DNA of 64,000 bases from Malania oleifera (GCF_029873635.1 NC_080420.1:51351457-51415456), one strand, 5' to 3'; positions 47,113-59,573 are shown, numbered from the stretch's first letter. Notes: generated by a model from the letters alone, not told the origin. Translations and numbers: made by a program.

Positions 47113-49321
47113 TAGAGTGGAAGAATTGGAATGCTGAAAATCAGAAAAATCCGTCAAAATCTGCAAATGTAGTGGAAGGAGACTCAGAAAGTAGTGATGG
47201 TGATATGCTACATGCTTCATCAGGTTCAGAGTGCCTCACAGATAATTATTGGATCTTAGATACCAGATGCTCTTATCACATGACAACAAATTGAAAATGG
47301 TTCGACACCTACATGTTTTTATAGGAAATGATATTTCATGCAAAATACTTGGTATTAGAAATGTCAAAATCAAACTATATGATAGTGTTGTGAGAACCGT
47401 ATGTGATGTAAGGCATGTACGTGTCTAAGGAAGAAGGTTATTTCTTTGGGCACTTTAGACTACAGCGGGTATAGTTACAACTCTGAAAAAGAGGAAATGA
47501 AAGTGTGTGAAGGTGACTCTATAGTGATGAAAGGAGAAAAGGTAGCGTGAAATATCTATGCACTTTAGGATGTTACAGTTATAGGTGGAGATGCAGCTGT
47601 AGAATTTGGGTCAGATGTTCTATGGCATATGCGATTAGAGCATTTGGGTGACTACATGTATTCAGATATTTGGGAACTAGTGAGGATAGCATCATGGGGC
47701 AGACATATGTTTTTCATGGGTTTATCACAAAAGGTCTTGGTTTATCTTTTGTGGCACAAGCCTGGTGTGTTTCCCAAGTTTAACTTGTGGTTGAGGTGGA
47801 GAACTAAACCGGGAGAGGGATACTTAGGTCAGACATTGGAACTAAGTATGCTGATTTCATTCAAGAACTTATTTATAGGGATTTGCAAGATACTTTTTGG
47901 TGAAGTCAGTGAGTATGGTGCATTTCTCGTGTGACCAATCATCAAAGGTATCACTAGATGGGAGAGTTGTAGGTGAATTTTGGTCAGGTTTTGTGGTAGA
48001 CTACTCAGGTTTGAGTGGAAGTTCACTGGTGCACTATTCTAGTGATGGGGGATCTAGGCTTGGTGTTATGTCCAGACAGTATATCTTTTTGGGGTATAAG
48101 AAAGGTGGGTGCAAGTTAGGTAATCCTATGGCTAACAAAGGGGTGATCAAGGACATGGCGTTTGGTGAGAAAGACATGGGGGAGCGTAATCACATAAAGG
48201 AAAGGAAACAAATGTCAAAAAACTGTGACAGCAGCAAACATGTAGTTCAGGTGGAGTTAGATACTCAAGGCAAAAATGCAGGGAGTTCTATCTTGAGTCA
48301 ACAGTATCACAGTATGAATGAGCATGTGATGCAGGTGGAGCAATAGTCTTAGGACAGAGATGAAATTGGTCATATTGTAGGGAGTTTCAACTTGGGAGAC
48401 CAGTAGGATCACGATGGATCCATGTGCATTATCATACCACTACTCATGTATGAATTTGGTAATGTTAAATGCATTCATTACTATCAGCAACAAGGTTCCT
48501 ACTATTTTTCAAGTTGTCATGCACACCAAAGGGAAAAATAGAAGGATAAATATTATGGTAGAGGAAATGGAGATATTGCATATGTACCAAGTGTGTGAGT
48601 TGGTGAGACTTCCAGTGTGGAAGAGGGTGATAGGATGCCCTCAAGTGATGTATCTGTTGTGTGTGAATGGCATGTTATTGGCTAGGAATGCTTTGACAGA
48701 GGCTTATCAGTTAGGAACTCTGTTGAAAGTTTTTTACATGAATGTGTTGGGTACGGCCAAGAAGGGTCTTGGTTTGATGATTCACATTGAAAGAACTGTA
48801 GGGAGAATAGTTTTATCTCAAGGTGGCTTTGTGGACATAATCGTAGATAGACTTTGTTTGCCATCTCAAAGGAGTTCTGGGGAGAATCAATGTGAAATGT
48901 CTATTGCTTAATACCCTAGGATGGGTTGTGAAGTTCAAGATATGTCCAAGGTCCCTCATGATGATGTAATGGGGTGTCTCGACAAGCAAAAGAGTGGACC
49001 ATCAATTATAAGATTTGTTGAAGACTATGTAGGGGTTTTGGCGATAGAAGGCTTGTAGCAGCGTTAATGTTTGTTGTTATGGGAAAACCTTGTTAGAAAC
49101 CTAGGGCACAGTCTTAAGGTATTGCATCTACAACTGTATCAAGGTTGATGGTAGAAGTCGAGGTTTCCATTGGCAAGTTCAAGCGACGTTGATTGTACTT
49201 TGTGTTTGTCTCCATTTGCTAGACGGAAGACGGTCCCAACCTAACCTTTTAAGATCAAGGTGGAGCAAGGAGCTATGTTTTTAAGTTCTCCTAATGCGTG
49301 TATACTCGCCAAGGTGGAGAT
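47113..49321 (+). pseudogene. Strongly decayed TNT1-like Copia pol remnant
   Basis: Begins in the linker after the gag knuckle, then protease (YWILDTRCSYHMTTN at about 47248-47290, catalytic Gly lost). The pre-integrase region is at about 47600. The integrase C-terminus is at 47897-48346 (VSLDGRVVGEFWSG, RQYIFLGYKKGG) and RT pieces at 48414-48911 (LLCVNGMLLA in place of YVDD). Large internal deletions, and almost every catalytic residue changed. Related to the element at 35941 but much older or more eroded. Confidence 0.75.
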
Positions 49322-49600
49322 TGTTGTGCTTTTGTGGCTCTTATACTTGATGGATTACATAAACAAGGAAGAAACATGGTGGAAAATCACATGTGCTAAG
49401 GCGTAGCAGGGAAACAGTCAACTATTTGGCTGAAACAATCGACTATTTGGCTTCAGAATTCATATAATTTACATTATGTCTGAAACAGTCGACTATTTGG
49501 CCCAAACAGTCAATGGTTTGGCTCGGGGATCCAGACGTAGATTTTGAATTTTGAATATTTGGACATTAATATGGTTGGATTTTAGAGGGAAACCTCCGAC
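49322..49600 (+). repeat. Partial 3' LTR of the decayed TNT1-like remnant
   Basis: Starts TGTTGTGCTTTTGTGG after a GGTGGAGAT purine tract. It carries four AACAGTCGACTATTTGGC-type repeats (49415-49520) and ends inside GGGAAACCTCCGA, where the CACTA terminus begins. The downstream half of the LTR is not found. Confidence 0.7.
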
Positions 49601-50230
49601 CACTACAAAAAATAATATTATTAGTGAATGATCAAAACTGTCACTAATAATCACAAAACTATCACAAATAGTATTAGTGACTGTTTTATAAGTATTAATG
49701 ACAATTTTGAATTAGTTGTCATAACCGCAGTTACTAATAATTATTAGTGATGAATTTTACAAATCAACACTAATAATAGAGTATTAGTGATGGTTTATAC
49801 CCGTTACTAAAACCTTAATATCATCACTATAAATTCTACGTTGGCTCGACTCAAAACTATCACTAATAGTAGATTATTAGTGAAAAATTTCAAAATTGTC
49901 ACTAATAGTAGAGTATCAGTGACAAATTTCAAAATCGTCACTAATAATATACAATTAGTGACGACTATATAATTTTCACTATTACTTTGAAGTTCATCAC
50001 TAATACCCTGCTATTAGTAATGGTTTTGAAACCTTCACTAACACTTAAAACTATTACTAATAATATACTATTAATGACGAATTTAAAACCATCACTAATA
50101 CTTTGAAATTCGTCACTAATACTCTAGTATTAGTGACGATTTTGAAACTTTCACTAGTACTTAAAAAATGGACAATTATTAGTGACGATTTTAAAACCGT
50201 CACTAATAATTTAAAATTAATAATTTTTTT
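49601..50230. mobile_element. CACTA-type DNA transposon terminus with subterminal repeats
   Basis: Begins CACTACAAAAAAT, the classic CACTA superfamily end. About 600 bp follow of repeated ATTAGTGACGATTTT units and their complements (AAAATCGTCACTAAT), in both orientations, as in subterminal transposase-binding arrays. No matching opposite terminus (..TTGTAGTG) and no transposase were recognised, so it is a truncated or eroded copy, or its other end lies beyond later insertions. Confidence 0.7.
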
Positions 50231-51924
50231 AATCATTAATTCCTGTAAAAATCAGTAATTACATTTTTGCATACAAAACATTAAACCATAATTACTAAAA
50301 AATTCATAAATTATTCAAAATTCTAATTCAAAAGCAAATACAAATACAAATACATTATACAAATTCAATTAAAATACAAAAATTCCATCTGTTCAGATAA
50401 CAAAAAAAAAGTACAATAAGAAATTCAAAATTCAAATTAAAATATAGAAATTCCATCTATTTAGATAACAAAAAAAAAATACAAAAAAACAATCAAAAGC
50501 TGCCTTTGACTGTAGTGCATGACATCATGCTAATGTTGTGACAGCTGCAAATCCTACAAATTAAGAATTATAAAAAAAAAATTAGTATACAATTTTTGAA
50601 CATATATGTATACATACCATAAGTATCAATGATTTGATACCAAAATAATCGGACATTCAGACACTAATGCGAAAGAAAAAACTAGAAAAAAAAAAACTAG
50701 GGAGAAGTATAATAATTTAAGTGCAGTTATGGGAAACGTACATCGGAGGAATTATTGATGAGTTCACAAAAAGATTTAGTCATTCGGTGCATTATAGATA
50801 GTAATCTGTAATGCTGTTCACATAAAAGGTGAAGTTTAATATTCGTTTAACTTTCACTCATCCTTTCAAAAATATTTTAACATTTATTTTATCATAATTG
50901 TATTTTTACATGGTTTTATTTTTGAAAAACTTTAACGAAATTTTGGCAGTATGCCGTTTGTAAATTGGACATTTTCCCACAAAAGTTGTACCTAAAACCT
51001 GGTTGTTTTCAGCAAATAAATCATTTCAAACATGCAACAACCTAAATCCACTACTGATATGCAATTCACAATATACTGCATCAGCCATACAGTTAGTGTT
51101 CAACACAAACATGTATTCCAGTAGTTCAATTTACAATTCATATAACATAATATCATCTGCCAAAAAGATTTAGTCATTCGGTGTATAAAGGAACGTAATC
51201 TGCAATGGGGTTCACATAAGGGATGAAGTTTAATATTTGTTTAACTTTCACTCATCCTTTCAAAAAATTATTATTTTGAATAGAACAATAGTGTGATAAT
51301 ATTATATTATAGGGGCATTGTTGTCCAACCCACTAAAATGGGGCTGCAATTTGGTTCAAAAAGTAGTATTTCCATTGGAATGAGGGAAAATTACCCATGT
51401 GGAGGGTAAGAATAGGGTGCCCAGATTTCATGCATATCCTTTCATTCCATGAATATGAACATTCCTGTTACATCAAACTCTCATGCTCAAACAACATCCT
51501 AATTATAAATTCATTGTTTTTGTTATATAAGGCAAGAGGGTTGCTTCACGAGGATTGCCTTGTCAAGTTTTCTCTCAATTGGTTTTGCCTGATCTTGAAG
51601 GTTCCAAGGAGTGGTGGTCCACATCCATTTATGGCCAAACTCTTGCTCCAAGGAAAAGCACAATGCAAAAATAGATAACTGTTTCTGAACTATCAAAACA
51701 TAAAGCACACACAAATGGAGATAATAATGTTTTTCAATGTCTCTTACTCTGCCAATGTTAACTCTATTAAGAACAACCAATCAAATAAAAGCTATAATTT
51801 TAAAGGGAACTTTGGCTTTTAACACTTCTATAATTTTAAACTGTATGTTACATAATACAGTTTTATCTTTCCATTTGTTCTCGGTCATGTGAATGCCTTG
51901 TTGATTAATCATTGTAATAATATT
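50231..51924. other. AT-rich region, possibly CACTA interior; contains a 100-bp direct repeat
   Basis: No coding homology. 50772-50875 and 51168-51267 are diverged direct repeats (both contain GATTTAGTCATTCGGTG and TTTAACTTTCACTCATCC). ORFs at 51397-51780 on both strands have no recognisable domain. Confidence 0.5.
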
Positions 51925-54169
51925 TGTTGATTTAGGTGTAATCCCAAAAGTGGGGTGAATTGGGTATTTTAAAATATTTCACACTTATTACCACTTAATC
52001 TTGATTTCTATGTATAACAAATTAAATGCAGGAATTTAGGCTAATTTAAATTTATTTTATCAATGAATTCTTTTTACCCAATTAAGTGCGTGTGAGGTTA
52101 TTCAAACATACACACATGAAATACAAGTAATGAAATGCAGTACGAAAAATAAAAAGATAGGGGAAGAGAGAATGCAAACACGATTTTACGAGGTTCGGCC
52201 AACCCGACCTACGTCCTCGCCTTGAGCAACCCACTCAAGGATTCCACTAAAATCTCTGCTCCTTAAATTGAGATGGAGCTTCCCTTACATCCGCTGCTTA
52301 CAAGAGGTATAGCTTCCTCCTAATCCACTGCTTACAAGAAATACAACTCTCTCCTCAAACCCAGTTCACAATCCAAACCGTGATTACAATATAATATCAA
52401 ATCTGCAAAACACTCAATGTTGCTTCTAACAAAGCTAGTTAGTACAATTGAAATTCCTAACACATAATCATATGATCAAACTTGAAGCTCAATATGTATG
52501 TAATGATACAATCGTTAATGAATTAACATGCTTCAACACACAATTTCCTTTTTTAAAAAAACTCGCAAGTAATGATATAATTAAAAGCTTTGGAGAAAAT
52601 TAGGGTTCTAGTTCACTTTGCGAAAATGCACGAATATCCAATGTGAACTTATCAAAAGCTTTGTATTGAATATTATATCAATCAAAATCAAAAAGTTTTC
52701 TTTCAAATATTCAATCACAACACGATCTCTGTAATATGCAAATATATATAATATGATTTCCAAAGATCGAGAGCTGCATATAATGTTTTCCATAAAATAT
52801 CCCTCAATAAAAAATATAGTTATGAACACTTAGGATATTTAATCAAGTGGTTTTCAGATATCTAAAATATACCGCCTTTAATTGAATACACACTTAATCA
52901 AAAATCGTTTAACCAATGGTGAAAACTTTTCTCAAGTATTGATCTTATCAAAATAATCTATAAGCAAGTACACTCAAGATCAATTACTCAGCTTATATTC
53001 AATAAAATATTTTGAGATGAAAAGTTCTTTGAAAAATATATATCAACAAGCTAATCAATTTAAATGAAAGAACTCTAAGAGATCAAATATTAACAAGTAG
53101 TTTGATTTACCAAACCTCAATACCAAAGTGATTCCACAATGATTGCAAGATTGTATTTTGAAAAATCGAGATAGCCTTAGTTTAGATTCGATGTAAGAAC
53201 TTTGAAATCTCAGGCAAAGGTTTCAGCAATGTGTTCAAAGTTGTGCTAAATCTACAATCTCTTCAATCGAATGCCAAAGGTTTGTTCTCTTCTCTTATCC
53301 TTAAGGCACTAGGGTTTTATATAGGTATCTTGCCCTTAGAATGAATCTTAATCGTTGGATCAAAAATTAGTTCGCATGTTCTTTCATTAAAAATTAAAAT
53401 TTTAAGCTTTCCCGTAGGTTCAGACGACTGAGGTTAAAGGCCCAAATGACTAAAGTTTCTTAGAGCTTCGAAAAATTAACATGAACACAGGGTCATACGA
53501 CTGAAGTTGGGGTTCAGTCTTCTGAAGTGTCGGGTTCAGATGACTGAAGTCTGAGTTCAATTTTCTGAGGTGCTTCTGCCAGGTTCTGTGTTTCACCATT
53601 AATTCTTCAGATGACTGAACTTAATCTTCGATCTTCTGAAAAATTCTTCAGACGACTGAGCTTAACTTCAGTCTTCTGAAGTTGCAACTTCAAATGATTG
53701 ATCGTTGAGTTCGGTCTTTTGAAGTGACCAATTCCTAGATTTTTCTTTTTAGTTCAGAAAATATTCTTTGCTCTCTTTCTTGGCTTTTTTATAAAATTAT
53801 TTTCTAGGGTTTTAAAAATATTTCTACGTCCATAAATATCCCCTAATGATGTTCATGAAATGCATGAGTCCTAAGGTCATTCTAGGGTATATGTTAAGCC
53901 TCAAATTAAATCATATGAATATGTAAATACATTAGTTCTAAGTACTCATTCCCATGACGTTCTTAAACTTGTCTCTTGCATCTTCATTCTCGAACTCTTT
54001 TAGTTCCATGGATTGTGCCAAGATATGTATGTTTTAATCTTCATGGCTTCCATGACTTGTTATCCTTTCGTGCATGCTAAATATTGTTCCTATTCACAAT
54101 CTTAATGTACAGATCAAATATCAAGTGATTTGTCATTACCAAAACTGGATTGGACTCATAGAGTCAACA
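51925..54169 (-). mobile_element. Solo SIRE-like LTR, imperfect TSD
   Basis: 2,245 bp, TGTTGATTTAGG at the left and GAGTCAACA at the right, same family as 3116-5016. Flanks ATATT (51920-51924) and ATATC (54170-54174) differ at one base, consistent with an aged TSD. It reads on the minus strand: CTTCAGACGACTGAAG-type repeats at about 53410-53750, TATATAAAA at 53315-53323, and the conserved block at about 52181-52225. Confidence 0.88.
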
Positions 54170-55184
54170 ATATCCCAATTCTTTTTTTTTTTAACCAAGA
54201 AAAACTACTCTAGAAGATCAAAGACCAGCATAATCAGCCTGGTTAGATTGCCAAGCTCACCATTATACAAGCTCATAAGCATTTTACCTTTTAGCACTCA
54301 AGTACCAATGCACTTCTCACACCTAGTTCCATATGAAATGTATTATTAAAAGAAGAATGTAAGGAAGTTCAGCAAGAGAATAAAATTTTAAAAATAGAAA
54401 ACAGAAAAAAAAAATGAAGAGAAAAGACAAGATGTAGATTATCACGATGAAAAAGTAGTACCTTAAGGAGAGCCAACAAGAAGAATCTGTACTATAGCCA
54501 CCATTATTGGTCACTTTAGTCATTTAGCATTATTCTATGTTATTACTATTAGTAACCATGAGTTAGCTTAGTTATGGTTGGGAATTTCATTTTGTCCTTT
54601 AAAACCAAAGCAAAACAATTTGACTCCAACTTCTAAAGCATTTCTTTGCAGTCTCTAAGTACTGTCTAATAGTCTTAGTCATAAACCATAGGGATTGCAA
54701 ACTGATAGAGACATTCTGAAATGTGATACAGCATTGTTTGAGAACACTACAATATAGCAATCTGAAGTTTCTACAGAGATTTTTCAACACGAATAGTAGA
54801 AAAAACAAAATAAGGGCATACACAAATTCCTTTGCCCATCACCTTGCCCACTACCCTTGTTGGCACTAACATGTCAAGAGTCGAAGGTGGAGGGTAGCTG
54901 TGTGAAACATTGGGAAAAGGAAAGCAAAGTCAGAACAGAACAAACGATGAGCACTAAACCAAGTAAAACTTAAAAGCCAAATATACATACCCTTCATACA
55001 ACTTTGACGAATACGAAGACATTGATCCATAGCCATTCTCACCCATCTATTAAAGGAATGAAAAATTTATTTGTAACCACTTGAACCATCCATAAATGAG
55101 AGTACCTCATATCTTTTTGTTGCATGCCCCATAATTCAATAAACGGTAATTGAAAATCGTCACTCAAACAAATATAAGTCATAT
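54170..55184. other. Unassigned non-coding stretch
   Basis: Neither transposon termini nor protein homology recognised. Might be an eroded repeat or true single-copy sequence. Confidence 0.4.
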
Positions 55185-56946
55185 TGTTGGCCTAACAAGG
55201 CTTACAAATCTTATTTTGGTGATAACAAATCAAGGGAAATCAACATGTTTTGGATGAAGTCATGATGTTTGAAGAATAAAACATTAAAGTCAAGACCAAG
55301 AGTGCATTGATAGCCTACATTCCAAAGAAGAGATCAAAAGAAAGCTCAACAGATCAAGTTTGTCAAATCTTATGAAAGCTTAAAGATTTCTGAAGCTTAA
55401 AGTCAAGATGGATTCAAAGCAAGATATACATAAAGACTTCACACTTAGAGAGTTTAGGTCTTAAGGAAAGTCTTATGCAAGTATTTCAATTTTAAATCAA
55501 TATGGATGCTTTGAAGGTCTTTAGGAATGATTACAAACTTAGAGACCTATTTCTAAAACCTTGGAAACATATTTTTCAAATTTCAAATCAAGGATTCCAA
55601 GATTAAAAGATAAAAGAGTTTTTAGAAATAAAATCTTAAAAACAGTTAAAATGTGTACTCAGGCGACTGACTAGGTTTCATCAAGCGACTGACAAATTAT
55701 ATGGTTTTTAAGAAAGGCAAACAGGATCGTGACAAGTGCCTCGCAAAACATTCTCAGGTGACTGATAGAGCACTGACTTTTGAAATACGATGAGTTTTAA
55801 TGTGACAGGCGACTGACGTTCCTAAATTTTCAAATAAAACAGTGTTGAAATGTCTTCAAAAATGTTTGCTTAGGCTCCAAACTTTGTAAATACTTGGGAA
55901 ATACTCCAAGTAAACTTGGGCAACAAGGAATTACTTTTAGAACTCTATAAATACATGGAATACAAAAGGATTTTAACAACAACAACTACAAGCAATCAAG
56001 CAAATAAAGTCTCTGATTCTCAAAGCTTTCTTGCTCACTCACTCTTGCTTAAGTTATACTGGATTCCTGCTGATACAACCACTCGGGTCTTGTGTTCTTA
56101 TCAAGCTTCTTCCAATTTAAAGAAGAACCCAGTGATTAATTTCTTGAACTTCAAATTCATTCTTTATTGATATTTAAATTTGAAGTATATTAATGCTCTA
56201 ACTTGTACTAATCAACTCTATTATGAGAGTGTCTTTATACATAAGAATTTGTTCTTGTTTCTTGTTATTTTTTATGGTTCAGGTTGTTGAATCGTTGTAC
56301 TAAGTGTGGGGTATCACTTGGAGAGGAAGGTTCTATCCTATTAAAGGAGTGTTATAAAGGTTTGCTCTACTCGTAAAGGAGTGGTATAGTACAGTCCTTA
56401 GGTGTTTTGCCTAAGGTGAGGATGTAGGCGAGTATAGCCGAACCTTGTAAAAATCTCAATGTCACTCTCTTCCCTATTCTATTTAAATTTCATCACATAT
56501 AAATAGCATGGATGCTTAATTGAATTATTGGATATTAATTTTCTTTTTGAATTAAGGAAACCAAAAGGGAGTACGTTGATTAATCAATATTATATTGAAG
56601 AAACCACTAGGGAGTATGTTGATTGATTAATACCAAGGCTCATTAATATATTGGTTGGTTACGTACTTAAATTTAAGATACTTATTTGATATCAATATTT
56701 GAATTTTTGAAGTTTGGTTGAATTTTTTATTTTATTTCATATTGCGATATCAAGCTCACCTCATTGATTGGATTGTTGTTACAAATCAATTGTACTTGTG
56801 AAGTTTATTGTTGTGACTGCAAATTAACTCAAATTGAAAAAGGGGTTAATACTTATCTAAAAGAACTTGTAAAACAAGAATTTAAAAATAAAGTTTTAAA
56901 ACCCGATTCACCCCTCCCCCTCTTGAGAGTACACCTTATCTTTTCA
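55185..56946 (+). repeat. 5' LTR of the plus-strand SIRE-like element
   Basis: 1,762 bp from TGTTGGCCTAACAAGG to TCTTTTCA, directly followed by the PBS. CAGGCGACTGAC-type repeats lie at about 55660-55820, TATAAATA at 55946-55953, and the conserved block GGTGAGGATGTAGGCGAG..AACCTTGTAAAAA at about 56415-56455. ORFs such as 55916-56170 are within the LTR and not supported. Confidence 0.88.
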
Positions 56947-56960
56947 ATTGGTATCAGAGC
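56947..56960 (+). other. Primer-binding site, tRNA-Met type
   Basis: ATTGGTATCAGAGC, a full match to the plant initiator tRNA-Met 3' complement, right after the LTR. Confidence 0.9.
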
Positions 56961-57002
56961 GGGGTTATAGAAAATCTTAATTTAGAAGTTATATAAAGAT
57001 CT

Positions 57003-57633
57003 ATGGTATACCTAGGAGAATCTCCCTTTGCCAAGGGTCAATCCTTAACTAGACCTCCTATCTTTTGTGGGATTAACTATATCTTATAGAAACAAAGAAT
57101 GAGAATATATCTACAAACTATGGATTGGAAAGTATGGAAATTTGTCACACATGGTGACCTTATCTCAACTAAAATTGTGGATGGTAAAGAAATACCTAAA
57201 GAAGAAAAGGAGATGATCGACAATGATCATAAGATGTTGCAAGTAAACTAAAGTTTTATAAATGCATTATATTGTGCCCTTGATATAAATGAATTCAATA
57301 GGGTCATGGCATGCAAAATAGCCAAAGGAATATGGGATAAATTAAAAGTAACCTATGAAGGAACGGTTGACATGAGAGACAGTAGAATTGACATGCTCAC
57401 CAATGAATATGAAACCTTTAGGATGAACCAAGATGAAACTATCACTAGTATGTACACTAGGTTCACACATATAATAAATTCCCTCAATGCCTTAGGGAAA
57501 AACTACTCTAAATATGAGATGATTCAAAAAATCCTTAGAGGACTTCCACCAATTTGGGAGCCTAAAACTACAGCAATTACAGAAGGAAGAAATCTCAAAA
57601 ATACCTCCCTAGATGAATTAATTGGATCGCTTC
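57003..57633 (+). pseudogene. SIRE-like gag, N-terminal part
   Basis: ATG at 57003, then FCGINYIL followed by TAG where Trp is expected, as in the minus-strand sister. 57306-57633 has the UBN2-like core (KGIWDKLKVTYEGT, QKILRGLPPIWEPK). At 57633 a TRIM has inserted. The gag frame resumes without loss after 58377 (TYKLAINERN). Confidence 0.88.
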
Positions 57634-57717
57634 TGTGATACCCCATGGATGAAAGACTTAAAAGATTAGATGTTACTACCCATATCAACAAGGTGCACTT
57701 TTTTTTTCGGGAGCCTT

Positions 57718-57787
57718 CCCATAAGAACTTCATAGTTAAGTGTGCTTGACTTAGAGCAATCTTGGGATGGGTGACCACCTGAGAAGT
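57718..57787 (+). promoter_or_regulatory. 5S rRNA-like Pol III promoter segment in TRIM LTR1
   Basis: Follows plant 5S rRNA from the CCCATCAGAAC region to the GGGAAGT region. The A-box-like AGTTAAGTGTGCTTG is at about 57734-57748 and the C-box-like GGATGGGTGACC at 57765-57776. In Cassandra this is expected to be recognised by TFIIIA/Pol III. It is not a functional 5S gene because the 5' third is absent. Confidence 0.85.
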
Positions 57788-58131
57788 TTTATCAAGAAGT
57801 GTGTGAGTGGGGACAAAAACACACTGAAAAGGATATGTGTTGGTTTGTGGGGCTAGTCATTAGTCCGATAAGGCCCGCCCCCTTGTTGTCTGGAGGAGAG
57901 ACGCAGTGCTCCTAGCAGACCCAAGTTAGGGTGTTACAAATCGTATCAAAGACAACACCCAGCCGAAAGTGTGATGAGATTCACATCGCCTAGGTTTGGA
58001 AATGTGGGTTCGCAATGAGGACGTTGCATTCTATAAGTGGGGGAGAATGTGATACCCCATGGATGAAAGACTTAAAAGATTATATGTTACTACCCATATC
58101 AACAAGGTGCACCTTTCTTTTCGGGAGCCTT

Positions 58132-58201
58132 CCCATAAGAACTTCATAGTAAAGTGTGCTTGGCTTGGAGCAATCTTGGGATGGGTGACCACTTGAAAAG
58201 T
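58132..58201 (+). promoter_or_regulatory. 5S rRNA-like segment in TRIM LTR2
   Basis: As in LTR1, but the A-box-like part reads AGTAAAGTGTGCTTG (one T to A change), while GGATGGGTGACC is intact. Confidence 0.85.
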
Positions 58202-58372
58202 TTTCTCAAGAAGTGTGTGAGTGAGGACAAAAACACACTGAAAAGGACATGTGTTGGTTTGTGGGGCCAGTCATTAGTCCGATAAGGCCTGCCTCCCCCC
58301 CCCCTGTTGTCTGGTTCAGGTGGAGAAGGAGAGATGCAGTGCTCCCTGGCAAACCCAGGTTGGGGCGTTACA

Positions 58373-59573
58373 GCTTCTCACGTATAAGTTGGCTATTAAT
58401 GAAAGGAATTTTGAAAATAACAAACAAATGAAATCAATAGCCTTGAAAACTACAAAAGAAAGCTCTAGTGAAGAAGAAGATGATAATGAACTAGAAGATG
58501 ATGAAATAGTATTGCTCACTAGAAGACTCGGAAAATTCTTCAAGAAAAATAAGAAATTTGCTAGAAAGTTTAGAGGTTCAAAATCTAAAAAAGTAGAAAC
58601 AAGTAAAAAGGAAACTAAGAATGAACCTCCTACTTGTTATAGTTGCAAAAAGGTTGGACATATTAAACTTGGTTATCCACAGCTCAAGAAAGACAAAAAG
58701 AAGAAGAAGAAGGCTATGAAAGCTACTACATGGGATGACACAAGTTCAAGTGAATAAGAAGTAGTGAACATCTGCTTCATGGCAAAAAATGCTGAGGTAA
58801 ATTATTATTCTAGCTCATCAGAAGAATCAAGTGATGAATCATGTAATGACTCATGTGAAAGTATGTCATCATATAAAGAAATTCAAGCTAACTTGTTTGC
58901 ATTACATAATAGGTTTATAAAAGTAACAAAAAGAAACATAGCTTTAAAAGAACAAAATGAAACACTCAAAAATCAACTAGAAACCTCAAAATTAGTTGAA
59001 AAAGAAAATGAGTCACACATTGATGAACTCATGAAGAAGATAAAAATGACGTCTCAAAAATTGGTAAGACTTCACGTAAATGGTGAAAGCAAGAAAGAGT
59101 TAGAAATAAAAGACCTTAAAAGTAAAATTGAGGATAAGAATAAAATCATTTACAATTTTACAAAAGGAAAAGAGAACTTTGAAAAGTTAATTCGAACCCA
59201 AAGAATGTCATTAGACAAAGAAGGAATAGGATGCAATTGAATTGAGAATAAAAAGAAAAAGAATCTATACATGGAATACTTTGTAAAGGAATCAAAGTAT
59301 TTTGCAAGCACATCTGCCACAAATATCTATGAACACACTACGTGCTTCTTGTGTAAGAAAAGAGGAGACATAAAATTTGAATGCCCATTTAAAATAAAAT
59401 ATGTTAAAGTCAAGAAAGTATGGAAAGTCAAAGAAAATAAATCTGAAATAAAAAGACCTAAGAAGGTTTGGGTACCTAAAAATAACACATTGAACCCTTC
59501 TTGTAGGTTTACTTTAGGACAACCCCAACAAAAGACAAATAGTACTTGGATAGCGGGTGTTCAAAGCACATGA
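58373..59573 (+). pseudogene. SIRE-like gag, C-terminal part (knuckles and coiled coil)
   Basis: 58378-58757 holds the acidic SSSEEEDDNELEDDE stretch and a knuckle CYSCKKVGHIKLGY, whose last Cys is Tyr. 58764-59240 is a Lys/Glu-rich coiled coil. 59271-59573 has the second knuckle CFLCKKRGDIKFEC with His replaced by Asp, followed by KKVWVPKNN. Both knuckles therefore lost one zinc ligand, unlike the minus-strand copy at 1410-2530. Confidence 0.85.

Larger units (their letters stand above)
57634..58372 (+). mobile_element. Cassandra-type TRIM with 5S rRNA-like LTRs, TSD GCTTC
   Basis: 739 bp, complete. LTR1 is 57634-57938 (305 bp) and LTR2 58048-58372 (325 bp), both TGTGATACCC..GTTACA. The interior of 109 bp has a PBS-like AATCGTATCAAAGAC (57939 on) and a PPT AAGTGGGGGAGAA (58035-58047), with no coding sequence. 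Flanks GCTTC at 57629-57633 and 58373-58377 are identical. Each LTR contains a 5S-like segment (57718-57787 and 58132-58201) with AGTTAAGTGTGCTTG and GGATGGGTGACC. These correspond to the internal promoter boxes of plant 5S rRNA, the hallmark of Cassandra elements. It must rely on proteins from other retroelements. Confidence 0.93.

Noticed and set aside
51397..51780. Overlapping ORFs on both strands as a small gene
   Set aside because: No recognisable domain, no repeatable coding signature, and the region is AT-rich repeat-like DNA.
3116..54169. The similar repeats at 3116-5016 and 51925-54169 as paired LTRs of one giant element
   Set aside because: Each has its own target-site duplication or near-duplication, and the interior would include unrelated genes and elements. 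They are two separate solo LTRs.
57700..57790. Possible 5S rRNA gene
   Set aside because: Only the internal-promoter part of 5S is present, the segment is duplicated in two LTR copies with a TSD around the whole unit, and the 5' third of 5S is missing. It is a Cassandra-type TRIM feature.
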